Both the position numbers and the translations under genes were made by a program. Under the pieces are notes generated by a model. The model saw nothing but the letters and a program-made list of their open reading frames with translations, searched no databases and was not told the DNA's origin. DNA of 64,000 nt. It comes from Tetrapyrgos nigripes (lineage: Eukaryota; Basidiomycota; Agaricomycetes; Agaricales; Campanellaceae). This document shows, in pieces, positions 22,154 to 33,672 of this stretch (within the stretch, counting starts at the first letter, position 1; every line of letters starts with the position of its first letter). Location: assembly GCA_013368315.1 (NCBI GenBank), contig JAACJM010000159.1, forward strand, positions 1-64,000, read 5' to 3'.

Positions 22154-24190
22154 ATGACCCAACCCGGTTCTCTTCGTCGAGCTACGAACGCATGCCCCTT
22201 ATTCCTCATACCAATGACCGGAAAGCTTTCAGACCTACTACAGCGGTTGTCAGTAGTCAATCTTCTTCATATACATCAACGCATAGATCATAACGTGCCC
22301 AAAAAGCAAACAAAAGTCTTGCGAGCATGTTTCATTGCCAATTTTGTAGCCGAAAAGTTGGCTCTTACTGAGAACTCACCATTTCTGGCTTCCTCTGCAC
22401 ATGAGTATCATGCAAAGTACTGTTTAATGGAAAGAGAACTTGGAGAGGGCTTCTGTCGTCTATTTGGACAAAAGGTTTTATATACCATGGTCCGTCCTGG
22501 GGCTGTTAAAGATTTCAAACATTGGCTCACTACTCCTGATGCTGCAGATGTCATTGTGCGTACTTTTGAAGCCCAGTCACCTCAATATCTTTCACAACTC
22601 GTGGTCTCTATTCCAGTGTCAACTATAAAGAAGTTTGATTGGATAGAATACCATATTCAGACAATCAATTTTCAAGGAAAGTCTAGCTCATTGTCTGCCG
22701 TCCTCTGCAAATTCTTTACCGCCAGGTTAGAGATGCTCTTCAGTTTGTCAGAAGACGATCTTGCTCAACTTTTCTTATTTTATTTTCCGGTAACTCCTTT
22801 CTCTATGTTTGAAGGGGAAGACCGGCTTACTGTGATAAGGAACATTCTTGCTGACTTGTTTGGCCCTGTTGTTGATATCTTGTTTGACTATGCAGATGAC
22901 AACTTTGCCTCCGGAAGCAACAAGGATGACTTCCAACATTTAAGCTTTGACCCACCTGATTTGTACTGTCCGCATTTCTTGGAAGAAAGAGATCGATGGC
23001 CTGAATTTGTTCCTTTGTCCATGCAGTTGAACTGTCTAACCAGTTACCGTCTCCATTCTGTCTATGTTCCTCCAAAGATTTGTGCAAGTTGTGCTTGCAA
23101 TGATACTGATTACACTGGTAATGTATTTCCTGTCAGTGATTTGCCTTCTCTTAATCTACTGAAACACATTGATCCTTTTCTTCTATCTCATGTGTCACCT
23201 GAGTGTTTTCAATATCAGGATTCGTCGTTAAATGGATGTTTGCTGGAGAAAAATAGCATTGTTCATACTGACAAAGGAGTCATGGTTTATCTATGTAAAG
23301 CATGTCACTCGTCTCTTTCTCAAGGCAAAGTACCAGCTCTATCACTTGTGAATGATCTTTATAGAGGAGAATTACCAGCTGATCTTCTCGATTTGAACAT
23401 CACTTGGGCAGAGGAAATGGTTTGTTCAATTTATCATACCACTGTCCTTGTTATCCGATTATATGGATCTGTAGAGGAGGATCAGCCCCGTGTTCTTCAT
23501 GGAAACACCTCTGCGTTTGAGCTCAACACTGTCTCTACTGCTAAGGTGTTACCTTGGACACCGGATGATTTGAATTGAATGATCAGCGTGGTGTTTGTAG
23601 GCCCTAAGAAACTGTCACTACAGGAATTGCGGCAGATCAAACAATTGTATGTCAGAAAATCGGTGGTTCCAAGACTTCTGAATTTCTTATTCCACCATAA
23701 TTGCATGTACATGAAACTCTCTCCCCCCTCCGCAGAAAATTTGAGCTTATAGCCAGAGGACGACATTGTGCCAGGTCTTCAGCAACACATTGTTTATGAT
23801 CTTAAATCCAGTGCTGTTTGGATCTTTGACCAAGAATCTTCATCATTCTCTGAGCATCCTAACGCCCAATTTATGGATCTAGCCAGCAGAGATTCAGAAT
23901 CAGAATCTGAACCCTATTCTGAACATTGCCAAGCTATCCTGGAACATCTTGGTGTTCATGATCCTGATTGCACCAAAATCCCTGCCCGGTCTATGATTTC
24001 TTCAGCTTTAACAAACATTTCCCAGCAAAGCGACTCCATTCATACTGACAGTGATGACTACCTTGAAGTTGAAAAAAATAGTTCGATCAAGACTACCAAT
24101 CAGGTACTAAATTATTGGTATCAGGACCAGAGACTTTCGAACATCTGCTTTTATGACTTTACACGTACTATAATTGTTGAGAGAAAATAA
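22154..24190 (+). pseudogene. Helitron protein N-terminal region (DUF6570-like), no Rep or helicase
   Basis: The ATG at 22154 opens 474 codons to a TGA at 23576. The frame continues past this and a further TAG (23749) with clearly related coding sequence (VVFVGPKKLSLQELRQ, VRKSVVPRLLNFLFHHN, PEDDIVPGLQQHIV, GVHDPDCTKIPARSMISSAL) up to about 24190. These match, in order, the region before the Rep domain in Helitron proteins such as the one at 35686-43590. They include a Cys-x2-Cys pair (ICASCAC) and CKACHSSLSQGKVPALSLVNDLYRGELP, the DUF6570-type segment. No HUH Rep or PIF1 helicase follows, so the copy is non-autonomous. A hairpin-type end occurs near 24359-24394. The long first ORF with only two later stops implies fairly recent inactivation. 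Confidence 0.7.
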
Positions 24191-24394
24191 GAATTGAAGA
24201 CGAACAGAGTCAATGTCTGTCGACGATTCAAAATTTTGCTGGTCATCCAATGCACAGTACTCATGAACTGGTTCTGATATCCAATGACTTTCCTTCAGAG
24301 CCGTGGAAAGAACATGTACCTGAAATCATTGGAATCTAGATATGTAGCTGCTTCAAACGGAGTCGGGGACTGGCACATGAAATGCGCCGAAATA

Positions 24395-25449
24395 TATGGG
24401 GTATAGAGCAGAATGCGAGCAACACTTGAGGTTTTTCTGAGGATCTGTGATCACGTGAGTATTTTGAAGCGGAGCTTGAAAACTTTTGTTGATCAATTCT
24501 GCACGTCGCTTTGTGCCCTTTCTTACCCTCCCCTTCCACCCACCTTCCTGGTCCCCCAATTTCACATTGCCCAATGCTCATCAAACCAGTCAAGGATTTT
24601 CAAGTGGCTGCTGTGCATACATTGCCTTAAGTACAGAGGCCCAAGGATGGTCTAGTCTGCTGGTGGTTTCTGATGCTTCTAGGAGAGTGCTGGATCCATA
24701 CATTTCAGTGAGTAACTATGGCTATGTCTGAGCTCATTACTAATGGCTACCTTTTGTTTTCAGCTCTCAAGCTCTTAATGCCCATGACTGCTCTCCGCAT
24801 CCATATCCATGAGTAATTCCCTTGACTCTCAGCATCAGTCAGTTCTAATTCTGTTGACACAGGACTCCTCTTTATTGGTAAGTGTCCCTTACTCTCTCAT
24901 GGTTGACCAGCTCTAACTCTGTCACAGGACTCCAACACTTTGTTGTTACAGAGAAGGATGCGAAAGGATGTGATTTTTGGTTCTAAGGTATATATTTCAT
25001 ACTCAATGACAAATTCTATCCTGACCATCTTTTACCATCTTTTCTCAGATCTAGGTTCTGTTGCTGAAGCTGCTGTACATTGGTCAGGTCAAATTATGTG
25101 TTGCTAGGCAAGAAGATTTGGAGATTTGAGACTTTGGAAGGTTTTTGGTACATGTACTGTTCTTATATCGTTGAGTACCAAATATCAGGCTGCTTTTGAT
25201 TCACAGGATGGGCCAGAAACAAGCAACGACAACTAAAATACCAAGATTATAGATGATATAGGTATGTATAGAGCAGATCACTACTGCTCAATTGGCTCTA
25301 TACATGCGTACAGAGTTGTGCATGCCCCCCTTGTACTATACATCTCCAGTTGACATAGGAAGTATAGATCTATGCCCTCTACTGGGGCAAAAAGCCATCA
25401 CTTTGCATGGCAAGTTATGAGGCCCTTTCATATACTGACCACATGTTTG
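24395..25449. other. Gene-free interval before the Ty3 element
   Basis: No supported ORF was found. A short imperfect inverted repeat (GTATGTATAGAGC and GCTCTATACATGC) lies at 25263-25310. Sequence up to 25449 is the target site context of the Ty3 element. Confidence 0.4.
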
Positions 25450-25454
25450 CATAA
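25450..25454 (+). repeat. Target-site duplication CATAA, left copy
   Basis: CATAA precedes the 5' LTR and is identical to 33668-33672 after the 3' LTR. This fixes the element boundaries and shows the insertion has not been rearranged by recombination with another copy. Confidence 0.85.
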
Positions 25455-25827
25455 TGTCACGGATCGCTGATCTATTCATCTCTTATCTCCACGGACTACT
25501 ATTGACCTCTCTCATCATCATATTCTCTATCTACGGTTACCATCACTTGATCTGATATGTTCATCATTTATCCCCTCCGATTCCTATCTCCATGGACATT
25601 CTCACTCATTCACTTATTCTCAATTCACTTCTTTTACATATATATACCAAAGGACTTGTTGTTAGTTCCTTAGTCTGTTCACTTTGTCTCCACTCCGCTC
25701 TCAGTACAGTGCAGTGTCCAGCTACTCATCTTCTACTAGTGTCTACGATTTCTCTCTCCATCAATATCGTCTCGTCTGTAACTTGTGTGACTTGGGTGGC
25801 TATTGCTAAGTGACAACGTTCTTGACA
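25455..25827 (+). repeat. 5' LTR of the Ty3 element
   Basis: The 373-bp repeat starts TGTCACGGATCG and ends GTGACAACGTTCTTGACA. It differs from the 3' copy by small indels and by transitions, several of the CG-to-CA/TG kind (for example CGTCTCGTCTG here against CATCTTGTCTG there). A TATATATA stretch near 25639 may be the promoter TATA. Confidence 0.9.
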
Positions 25828-25931
25828 CTTGAACAGACTCTCTTACACCCACCTCACAAACAGACCTCACAACTCAACACGAATCCTTCCGTCATATTAA
25901 AACCTTCCTATTATCCCATCCTCCCCCTACA

Positions 25932-26569
25932 TTGCCCCAAGCCCATCATCTCTACCCTGTGTCAGGAGCCTCACAGGTCAGCTGGCGTGAGCAAGCTCAA
26001 GGAGTTGTTGCACGAAGTCATCCCCCATCTACACAGTTTCAAGACGTAAAACCAGACTCACCAATTCGAGTAGGGTGGTTGACCGACTCTGTAATTGAAA
26101 TCCTAAAACCCTTGATTGTACACACTGGCTTTCAACTTCAAACCACTCCTGAATAACCTATGAATCCGACCTCCACCAGAATATCGCTACAGGATTGAAG
26201 ATTCAGACCCAAACAGCTTCAAAAACTATTCACAGCAGGTTGAAAATGCAGTACGAAAACATGCCGTCGCATTTGACAACCATTGGATTAAACTAAACAA
26301 GAGAACGTGGGCCAAAGGTGAAGTAACCATCTTTGAGTATCTTCGAATAAAGGTATCTTCTGATCCAACTTGGAAACACTCCTATCCCCTGTTGGTTCAG
26401 TCACAATGACTACGAGGACTGCGACATCTTGGAATACTGCCTAGAGGAACATGAAGAATACCTCCAAACTCAAATACCCAGAATAAACGACTACTATCAA
26501 CAAAGAGACTATTGGGAGGACGTCCCCACTGAATCAGTGGGAGCACTTGTTTTCAGAACCTGAAGACAC
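25932..26569 (+). pseudogene. Extra ORF between 5' LTR and gag of the Ty3 element (decayed)
   Basis: Two open stretches in different frames lie upstream of gag. One, in frame 0 to about 26156, carries VGWLTDSVIEILKPLIVHTG. The other, from about 26164, has PPPEYRYRIEDSD, FDNHWIKLNKRTWAKGEV and IFEYLRIKVSSDP, then (after another shift) WFSHNDYEDCDILEYC and EYLQTQIPRINDYYQQRDYW, and ends before the gag ATG at 26580. The composition is that of a real, charged and aromatic-rich protein and not noise. I do not recognise it. The reading frame needs at least two frameshifts or small introns. Most Ty3 elements have no ORF here. Confidence 0.45.
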
Positions 26570-26579
26570 CAACTAGTGT

Positions 26580-28240
26580 ATGTCCGGAAGCGGAATCCCT
26601 AGAGTAACTCGATCACGATCATGTGTCACCTCACAAGCTCCCAGTCGTATCTCCTCACCTCACATTCCTCTTGCCTGCATCCGTCGACCTCACACATATT
26701 ATCTTCAAAGTCAACAGGACTGTTATATCTCAGCTAATAATCAGTGGGACACCTGTCTAAACAATCTGTGTCCAAACCGATTCTCCGTACACAACCAAGT
26801 ACTTACACAAGCAGAACTAGAGCACAGCTTCGGATGCATACTACCATCCGGACAATACGTTCTGTCAGAACCCACTCCAGAAACCCAACTCCCAATAACT
26901 CAATTTGAAGAATCAGACCCTAGCAACGAACCTATTCCCGAATCTGAACTACCACTTCCTCCAACCGAACCACAAACTTCCCTTAATAGATCTCCATCTG
27001 ACAGCACTCCCAGTGCGATCCAAGAACCCATATCTGTCCATCCCCAAAGACCAACAATCGATTTCCACACTCTCTATTCTTCCCTTGGAATGTCTGAACA
27101 CAATGAACCCACCTCAGCTACCACAGCCGTGGGAGGAACAAATAGAACCCCCACCAACACTCCTTCTGATGAAGAAGATTTCTCCACTCCTCCCAACAGA
27201 ACTATGAAGGAAAGAGGGGCAAAGCCAGAGAAATTCGCGGGAGAACAAAACTTGGCAAAAGATTGGTTAGCCGAGTTTAACAACTATCTTTGACTCAACG
27301 ATAGGGTCTATCCTATGGAGGATGAGAAAATTTCACTATTTCTCACTCTCTTCACAGGAGAAGAAGCAGGACAATGGGCTCACGACATGATGGCGAAAAT
27401 CTACAAAGAAGACAATGACTATAGTGACAGTGATAAAGAATCTATTAGTGAAGACTCGTCGTCATTGGAAGCTACGACAAAGAAGAAGTCGTGGACCTTA
27501 CAAGAAGTAAAATGAGAGTTTTTCCGAGATTTTAAACCAACATCCCGGAAATCTCAAGCACAAACAAAAATAGAAACCATAAGGATGGAGGGAGTTTTAG
27601 CAGATATAGATAAGTACAACTCCCAATTCAAACTATACGCTAAAGATACTGGTTACAACGACAAGGGATTGATGAAGTACTATCAAAAGGGACTTCCAAG
27701 AGGATTGGTAGACCAAATTTCGTTGCTACTATCCCACTACAAAAGGCTGCGGTCAAACAACATATGATCTGGATGGAAAGACAAGCAGAGAAAGCCTTGT
27801 GGAATAAACAGTGAGGAGAAGGAGGGCAACAGACCAGGGGATCGCAGAGCACAGGAGGCAGCTGAACGAGGAGCGTGGAAGTGAATGCCTTAAGTAATAC
27901 CCCAGGTGCATCTCCGAATACTAAATATCCACTGAAGCTGACAAACGAAGAAAGAGAAAAGATGAAAAAGGAAGGACGATGTTTCGGCTGTCGCAAAAAG
28001 GGACACACCACATGGAACTGCCCTACGTTTCCCAGATCCACCACAACAAATCCCAATAACATGGCCTGGAGACCTTCTATCAGAACGACTACAGCCACCA
28101 CAGAACCCTCGTCTTCCGAGACAAACATTACGATGAAAGATATCTCAGAATTTACCACCAAAATCAGGCCGTTGTCGGGAGAAGAGAAGGAGAAGGCAGC
28201 AGGATACCTGAAGGACCTTGTAACACAAACAGATTTTTAA
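26580..28240 (+). pseudogene. Ty3 gag (capsid and zinc-knuckle nucleocapsid), decayed
   Basis: The ATG at 26580 opens a Pro/Ser/Thr-rich N-terminal region of about 210 residues. The capsid core follows (PEKFAGEQNLAKDWLAEF, PMEDEKISLFLTLFTGEEAGQWA, EFFRDFKPTSRKSQAQTKIE, KYNSQFKLYAKDTGYNDKGL). The frame then moves to frame 2 and carries a CX2CX4HX4C zinc knuckle (CFGCRKKGHTTWNC) at 27980-28021, ending with TAA at 28238-28240. Frame 0 is cut by TGA at 27291 and 27513; frame 2 by TGA at 27812 and 27863. At each TGA an arginine (CGA) would fit the context. Gag forms the virus-like particle core and packages element RNA, but this copy cannot make an intact protein. Confidence 0.85.
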
Positions 28241-28251
28241 ATACCTCCCCT

Positions 28252-31200
28252 GTCACGTCGTCAGGAGGAGGAGTATGGACATATATACCAGTAAAAAACA
28301 GGCAATACACGAGCCTTATACCCTTTCGTAAGCCACAATTCCCATCTGAGCTAAGAATCACGGCAATCACTCGAAATCGACAGATTCCCTCGATAGAACT
28401 GAAAACAGAACTAATCGGTAAAATAACTGGACGAAAAATCGACGCAATCGCTCTACTAGACAGCGGAGCGGAAGGGATTATTATCAACAACACCTTAATC
28501 GAATTCCTATAGAAAAACCCTTCCCAGTACGAAATGTTGACAGATCCGAAAACATGATGGGATGGGTAACACACTACACCATCCAAAAATTACGGATCTA
28601 TGCACAGGATCGAAAGTCCCATCACGAAGAAACTGCCGAATTTTATATCATGGACATCGGCAATCATGATATCATTCTAGGAACCGATTGGTTAGAACAC
28701 CACAATCCAGAAATCGATTGGGCAATCTCGGAAGTTAACCTGATGCACTGCGCCGATACCTGCGTACTGGAAAAACCTCCAGTCAAAATCAAAGCTAAGT
28801 CGAATATACATCCTACGAAACCAAGACAACCTGAAATACTTGACCCCAGAACGTACCATCGAGATTACCAAGTAGCATACAAAGAACCCATAGGACACTA
28901 CAAACCAGTGGCACAGCCAAAGGTAGCGGGACAACGTTGAAGACCACGTTCTCAAACCACCCGCTCTAAACAGATTGAATTGGGTGCGCTGCTACCCTCT
29001 GAAGACACAACTGGACAATGGGATGTCCCACACCAATGGAGTCAACTCGCCATGGAATATGTTGATGCCCCAAAGGATCAAGATGAAGAACTATTGAAAA
29101 CCAAGCTGAGTATCCAAGCAGCTTTCACAAAAGCACAACAAACTGCTGAAAACAGATCGACAACAGATCAACTGACATCACTGAAAGAACAGATCCCCAA
29201 ACAATATCACAATTACTTGTTGGTATTTGACAAAGAAACCTCGGAACGCTTACCCCAACGAAGTAGTTGGGATCACGCAATCAAACTACGAGAGGATTTT
29301 CAACCACGGACGTGCAAACCATATCCTCTCTCACCAAACAAGCAAACCGAGCTAGACTCCTTAAATGAAAACCTCGACAAGGGGTACATTAAACCATCAA
29401 AGTCACCTATGGCAAGTCCTTTCTTCTTCGTCAAGAAGAAGGACAGAAAACTACGACCAGTACAAGACTACAGAGAACTCAACAAGGGTACTGTAAAGAA
29501 CGCGTATCCCTTACCTCTTATCCCAGAGTTGATTGACAAACTCAAAAACACACACATATTCACCAAGATCGATCTACGATGGGGATACAATAACATCCGG
29601 ATCAAGGAAGGAGATGAATGGAAAGCCGCCTTCAAAACCAACCGAGGACTCTTTGAACCAACAGTCATGTTTTTCGGACTAATGAATTCACCAGCCACCT
29701 TCCAGGCAATGATGAATACGATCTTTAAGGACCTCATCGATCAAGGGAAGGTCGTTATTTATATGGATGACATTCTCATATTCACCCACGATTTGTCAGA
29801 GCATCGTGAACTCGTACAAAAGGTGTTACAACGTTTACAGGACAACGACTTATACGCAAAACCTGAGAAGTGTACATTTGAAACAGAACAGGTCGATTTC
29901 TTGGGCCTTATCATTTCCCATGACACTTTAGCAATGGACCCTGTTAAAGTAGCGGGAGTAATTGAATGGCCAACACCAAAGACGGTAAAGGAAGTACAAG
30001 CATTCCTAGGATTCGGAAACTTCTACAGATGGTTCATCAAAGATTTCTCAAAAATTGCACAACCACTATTCAACCTAACAAGAAAGGACAAGCAGTGGAG
30101 TTGGAGAATGGAAACAGAAAAATCTTTCCAGTCTCTCAAAGCAGCCTTTACATCTAAACCAGTCCTATTGATGCCCGATCATACCAAACTGTATCAAGTA
30201 GAAGTTGACGCATCAGAATATGCAACAGGAGGCATACTCATGCAAACCGGAGATGACAACCAATGGCATCTGGTGGCCTATATCTCCAAGTCCCTCTCTG
30301 AGATGGAACGAAACTACAACATCCATGATAAAGAATTGCTTGCAATCATACGAGCATTAGAAGCATGGTGACACTATCTGGAAGGAGCCCCACACTCCAT
30401 CGAGATCTTGACCGATCACCAGAACCTAACATACTTCCAGACAGCTCAGAAACTCAGCCAAAAACAAGCATGCTGGGCATTATTCCTCACCCAATTTGAG
30501 TTTTCCCTCCTTCATAAGCCAGGAAGCCTTAACAAAGCTGATCCATTGTCTAGATGACCAGATCACTGAATCGGAATAGAAAACGACAATGCCAATAGGG
30601 TCCTTCTTGATCCTAAATTCTTCCGAATTTGAGCAACTAGACAAGGGACTGTAATGGCTATAGGAGACGTAGAACTGCGTCGAAGGATCAAAGAGTCCCC
30701 CAAAAGGGACCTTGAAGTAGTGAGTGCCCTCGACATCATTCTACGAAATGGACCATGGTCTCTGGTGAAAAATCTACAGGAATGGAACTACGAAGACAGG
30801 ATTATATTGTTCCGGGGTAAAATCTATGTCCCAGCTGACAACAACCTCTGACGAGACATTGTGAAGTTACACCATGACTCCCTAGCAGCGGGACACCCGG
30901 GTAGATACAAGACCTATGAACTAGTCAGCAGAGAATTCTGGTGGCCAGGAATGTCAGTCTTTGTCAGAGACTATGTAAATGGTTGTGCCAAATGCCAGTT
31001 AACTAAACCCAATAATCATCTGACTCGAGTCCCCTTGGTACCCACCGAAATTCCAGAACGTCCTTTCGGAACTATCACTACTGACTTCATCACAGATCTC
31101 CCCAAATGTAAAGGATTCAATGCAGTACATGTCGTGGTCGACAGGTCAACAAAAACCGTCATTATATCGCCATGTACAAAAACAATTGACAGCGACAGTA

Positions 31201-32120
31201 CAGTCAGCCTCCTACTTGATCACACGTGGCAGCGATATGGGCTGTGGGGTAAAATGATCTCCGATTGAGGACCGCAATTCGCTAGTAAAGTTATGGCCAC
31301 GGTCCATGAAAAACTGGAAATAACATCAGCACTCAGCACAGCTTATCACCCACAGACTGACAGGGAATCCGAATGATACAATCAAGAATTAGAACAGTTC
31401 TTACAGATTTTCTGTAACTACCGACAAGAAGACTGGGTGGACTATATACCTTACGCAGAGTTCAGCCACAACACTAGGATTCACTCAGCAACCAGAAAGT
31501 CTCCATTCGAACTCTTACACGGATATCAACCACGATTCTTCCCCACATTTAACCCAACATCCACTCTACCGACAGTCGAAGAACGACTCGAAAACCTCAA
31601 TTGACTAAGAGACAAACTCAAAGCCAGTCTAACTTCAGCTGCAGAAACGATGAAAGACCAGCATGGAAACTATTCTATACTGTGGACAGGGTACAAGGTC
31701 GGGGACAAGGTATTACTCGACGGGAAGAATCTAAAAACAACGAGACTGAAAGCTAAGTTATCCGACCGTCGTCATGGTCCGTTCGAAGTCATTGAAATAA
31801 TCGGTCAGGTCAACTACAAGTTGAAATTACCAAAGACCTGGCAAATACATCCCGTCTTTCATGCATCATTGCTGTCAACGTACGTCAAAACAGATGCTCA
31901 CGGACCAAATTACCCTGAACCACCTGTGGAGTTGTTGGATGCAGATGAAGAGTACGACGTGGAACGGGTACTAGACTCCAAACCCACCAGGAATAAGAAA
32001 GGAATGCAGTATCTCATCAAATGTTTAGACTACCCTGACTCTGAGAACTCTTGGGTCCCCACGTCAAACCTGTCAAAAGTAACAGACATGGTTGAAGAAT
32101 TCCATCAGAAACATCCATGA
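28252..32120 (+). pseudogene. Ty3 pol: protease, RT, RNase H, integrase, chromodomain (ten TGA stops)
   Basis: The protease motif LLDSGAEG (Asp codon at 28459) is in frame 1; a one-base shift near 28500 moves to frame 0 for the rest. IILGTDWLEHHNPEIDW precedes RT. RT has RPVQDYRELNKGT, FTKIDLRWGYNNIRI and the YMDD catalytic box at 29760-29771. RNase H has YQVEVDASEYATGG. Integrase has the HHCC zinc region (HHDSLAAGH to CAKCQ, about 30870-31000), TTDFITDLP, and ISD-stop-GPQFAS, where the usual family sequence is SDRGPQF. The chromodomain spans about 31947-32100. Stops at 28938, 30369, 30555, 30567, 30630, 30849, 31266, 31374, 31602 and 32118 are all TGA. The order (integrase after RNase H) is diagnostic of Ty3 rather than Ty1/copia. 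Confidence 0.92.
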
Positions 32121-32230
32121 GTGTACCAACACAGATAGACGGCGTCCACTGTCAACACTACCAAGACAAGGTACCCAGCTGGGTGGAGGGGTTATAAAAG
32201 AAGGGACGCTCGAACACAAACTCTACAACC

Positions 32231-32755
32231 ATGTTCACCTCCACCACATCATCCACCTTCTCATTCACACCCGAAACCTCACTCGCCTGCTCCAGCACTA
32301 AAATCCCATATGACCCTTGCGGCGATGGAGTCGACCTCTTCTTCCATATGGCATGGAACTACGACCCAAACAATTGGTTTCACAGCGATTGGTGGGACAC
32401 AGACAATGACAATTTGAACAATGGATGGGGTAACCCCCATGATAACGAAGGTTGGGACTCTGATGGTTGGGGCTCCTGGGGACATCATACCCCCATGGCA
32501 CTATGGGAGTGCAAGTCAGATGACGAAGGGTCGCAGGAGGTGATTTTGAAGGAGCAGGAAAGGAGGCTCAACGACTGGTGGGAAACGGGACTTTGGAATC
32601 TATCCTTCCTGAACGACGAAGTCAACGATGAACAAGCTCCGGTGCAAGCTTGTCATAAGAAGGGGGTAGTGTCACAAATCGCCGATCTATTCATCTCTTA
32701 TCTCCACGGACTACTATTGACCTCTCTCATCATCATATTCTCTATCTACAGTTAA
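32231..32755 (+). CDS. Trp/Asp/Asn-rich accessory ORF of the Ty3 element
   Basis: The ATG at 32231 opens 174 codons with no stop. After a Ser/Thr-rich start comes an aromatic-acidic core (FFHMAWNYDPNNWFHSDWWD, then NNGWGNPHDNEGWDSDGWGSW) and an EQERRLNDWWETGLWN helix-like segment. It lies between the chromodomain and the 3' LTR and runs into the LTR at 32670; the stop used now comes from the MITE junction. The first Ty3 element has a broken homologue at 726-1236. Because it remains open while pol has ten stops, it may be under constraint, or it may simply contain few CGA codons. No family is recognised; an env-like origin is not supported, as no signal peptide or fusion segment is seen in the core. 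Confidence 0.55.
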   Translation: MFTSTTSSTFSFTPETSLACSSTKIPYDPCGDGVDLFFHMAWNYDPNNWFHSDWWDTDNDNLNNGWGNPHDNEGWDSDGWGSWGHHTPMALWECKSDDEGSQEVILKEQERRLNDWWETGLWNLSFLNDEVNDEQAPVQACHKKGVVSQIADLFISYLHGLLLTSLIIIFSIYS

Positions 32756-33667
32756 GGTAGGCGACACTAGGAACGTACGTGTTTATGTAAGCATGTTCGG
32801 CCCCAACAATGAGCTTGTATCCTCTTCCTCACATCATCATATATACCAATTTTGATTCCGGAGAGGTGTTTGGGATGATCCTTGGGACAGTTCCCCGGAA
32901 TCAGAAATTTAATATCCCCTCTCAATACCAAGTTAATATCCCAAAAATTTTTTTGTGTCTAAAAGGCTTCCAAATGCTTTTTCGGAGCTCCTGGCAAGTT
33001 TTAGTTTTTTTGGACCTCCGCTTTTGGCGCATTACATAATACAGATAAAATATGTGATATACCATATATAGTAATGATATTATGTAATCACGGCACCTCG
33101 TGAGGCACTCATCCCAGGCCCACCCTACCCTGCCCTAGGCCCCTACCCCTTTGAGAATGTATGTTTTCTAGCATCCGACTGAGCCATTTACAGGCTGTAT
33201 TTATCATAGCACTCATATACTGGAAGAAATATGGCTCCAGGACTGGCCCACTCCTCCTCCAGACCCAAAAAATTTTCGAGTCTCTGCGAAAACTCTTCCT
33301 ATGGTGGCCTACTAAGTGCTTATATAATCATGTACGTTCCTAGTGTCGCCTACCTTACCATCACTTCCCTCCGATTCCTATCTCCATGGACATTCTCACT
33401 CATTCACTTATTCTCAATTCACTTCTTTTACATATATATACCAAAGGACTTGTACTTAGTTCCTTAGTCTGTTCACTTTGTCTCCACTCTGCTCTCAGTA
33501 CAGTGCAGTGTTGAGTGTAGTCAGCTACTCATCTTCTACTAGTGTCTATGATTTCTCTCTCCATCTATTTCTCTCTTTCTCTCAATATCATCTTGTCTGT
33601 AACTCGTCAATCTATTGGTTCAACGTGTGACTTGGGTGGCTATTGCTAAGTGACAACATTCTTGACA
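32670..33667 (+). repeat. 3' LTR of the Ty3 element, split by a MITE
   Basis: The LTR starts TGTCACAAATCGCC directly after a purine run (AAGAAGGGGGTAG) and ends CAACATTCTTGACA. Without the 601-bp insertion and its TA duplication the LTR is about 395 bp. The insertion lies in CTACAGTTA/CCATC, which is continuous (CTACGGTTACCATC) in the 5' LTR. Confidence 0.9.
32755..33355. mobile_element. MITE, 601 bp, inserted in the Ty3 3' LTR
   Basis: Terminal inverted repeats of about 40 bp start AGGTAGGCGACACTAGGAAC; the first 24 bp are perfect and only a few mismatches follow. TA flanks both ends (32753-32754, 33356-33357). Comparison with the intact 5' LTR proves the insertion point. No transposase is encoded. 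The TA duplication suggests a Tc1/mariner-type helper; a TTA duplication with slightly shorter ends (PIF/Harbinger style) cannot be excluded. Confidence 0.88.
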
Positions 33668-33672
33668 CATAA
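33668..33672 (+). repeat. Target-site duplication CATAA, right copy
   Basis: Identical to 25450-25454. The pre-insertion site reads through as TTTGCATAATGCATCACC. Confidence 0.85.

Larger units (their letters stand above)
25455..33667 (+). mobile_element. Complete but decayed Ty3/gypsy chromovirus with two LTRs and 5-bp target duplication
   Basis: LTRs at 25455-25827 and 32670-33667 share the same TGTCAC start and TTCTTGACA end. CATAA lies immediately outside both ends (25450-25454 and 33668-33672). Inside are, in order, an extra ORF, gag with a zinc knuckle, protease, reverse transcriptase, RNase H, integrase, chromodomain and a Trp-rich accessory ORF. All pol domains from the post-protease region on lie in frame 0, broken by ten TGA codons and no TAA or TAG. 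The first element at 1-1745 is a relative. The 3' LTR was later hit by a 601-bp MITE. Confidence 0.93.
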
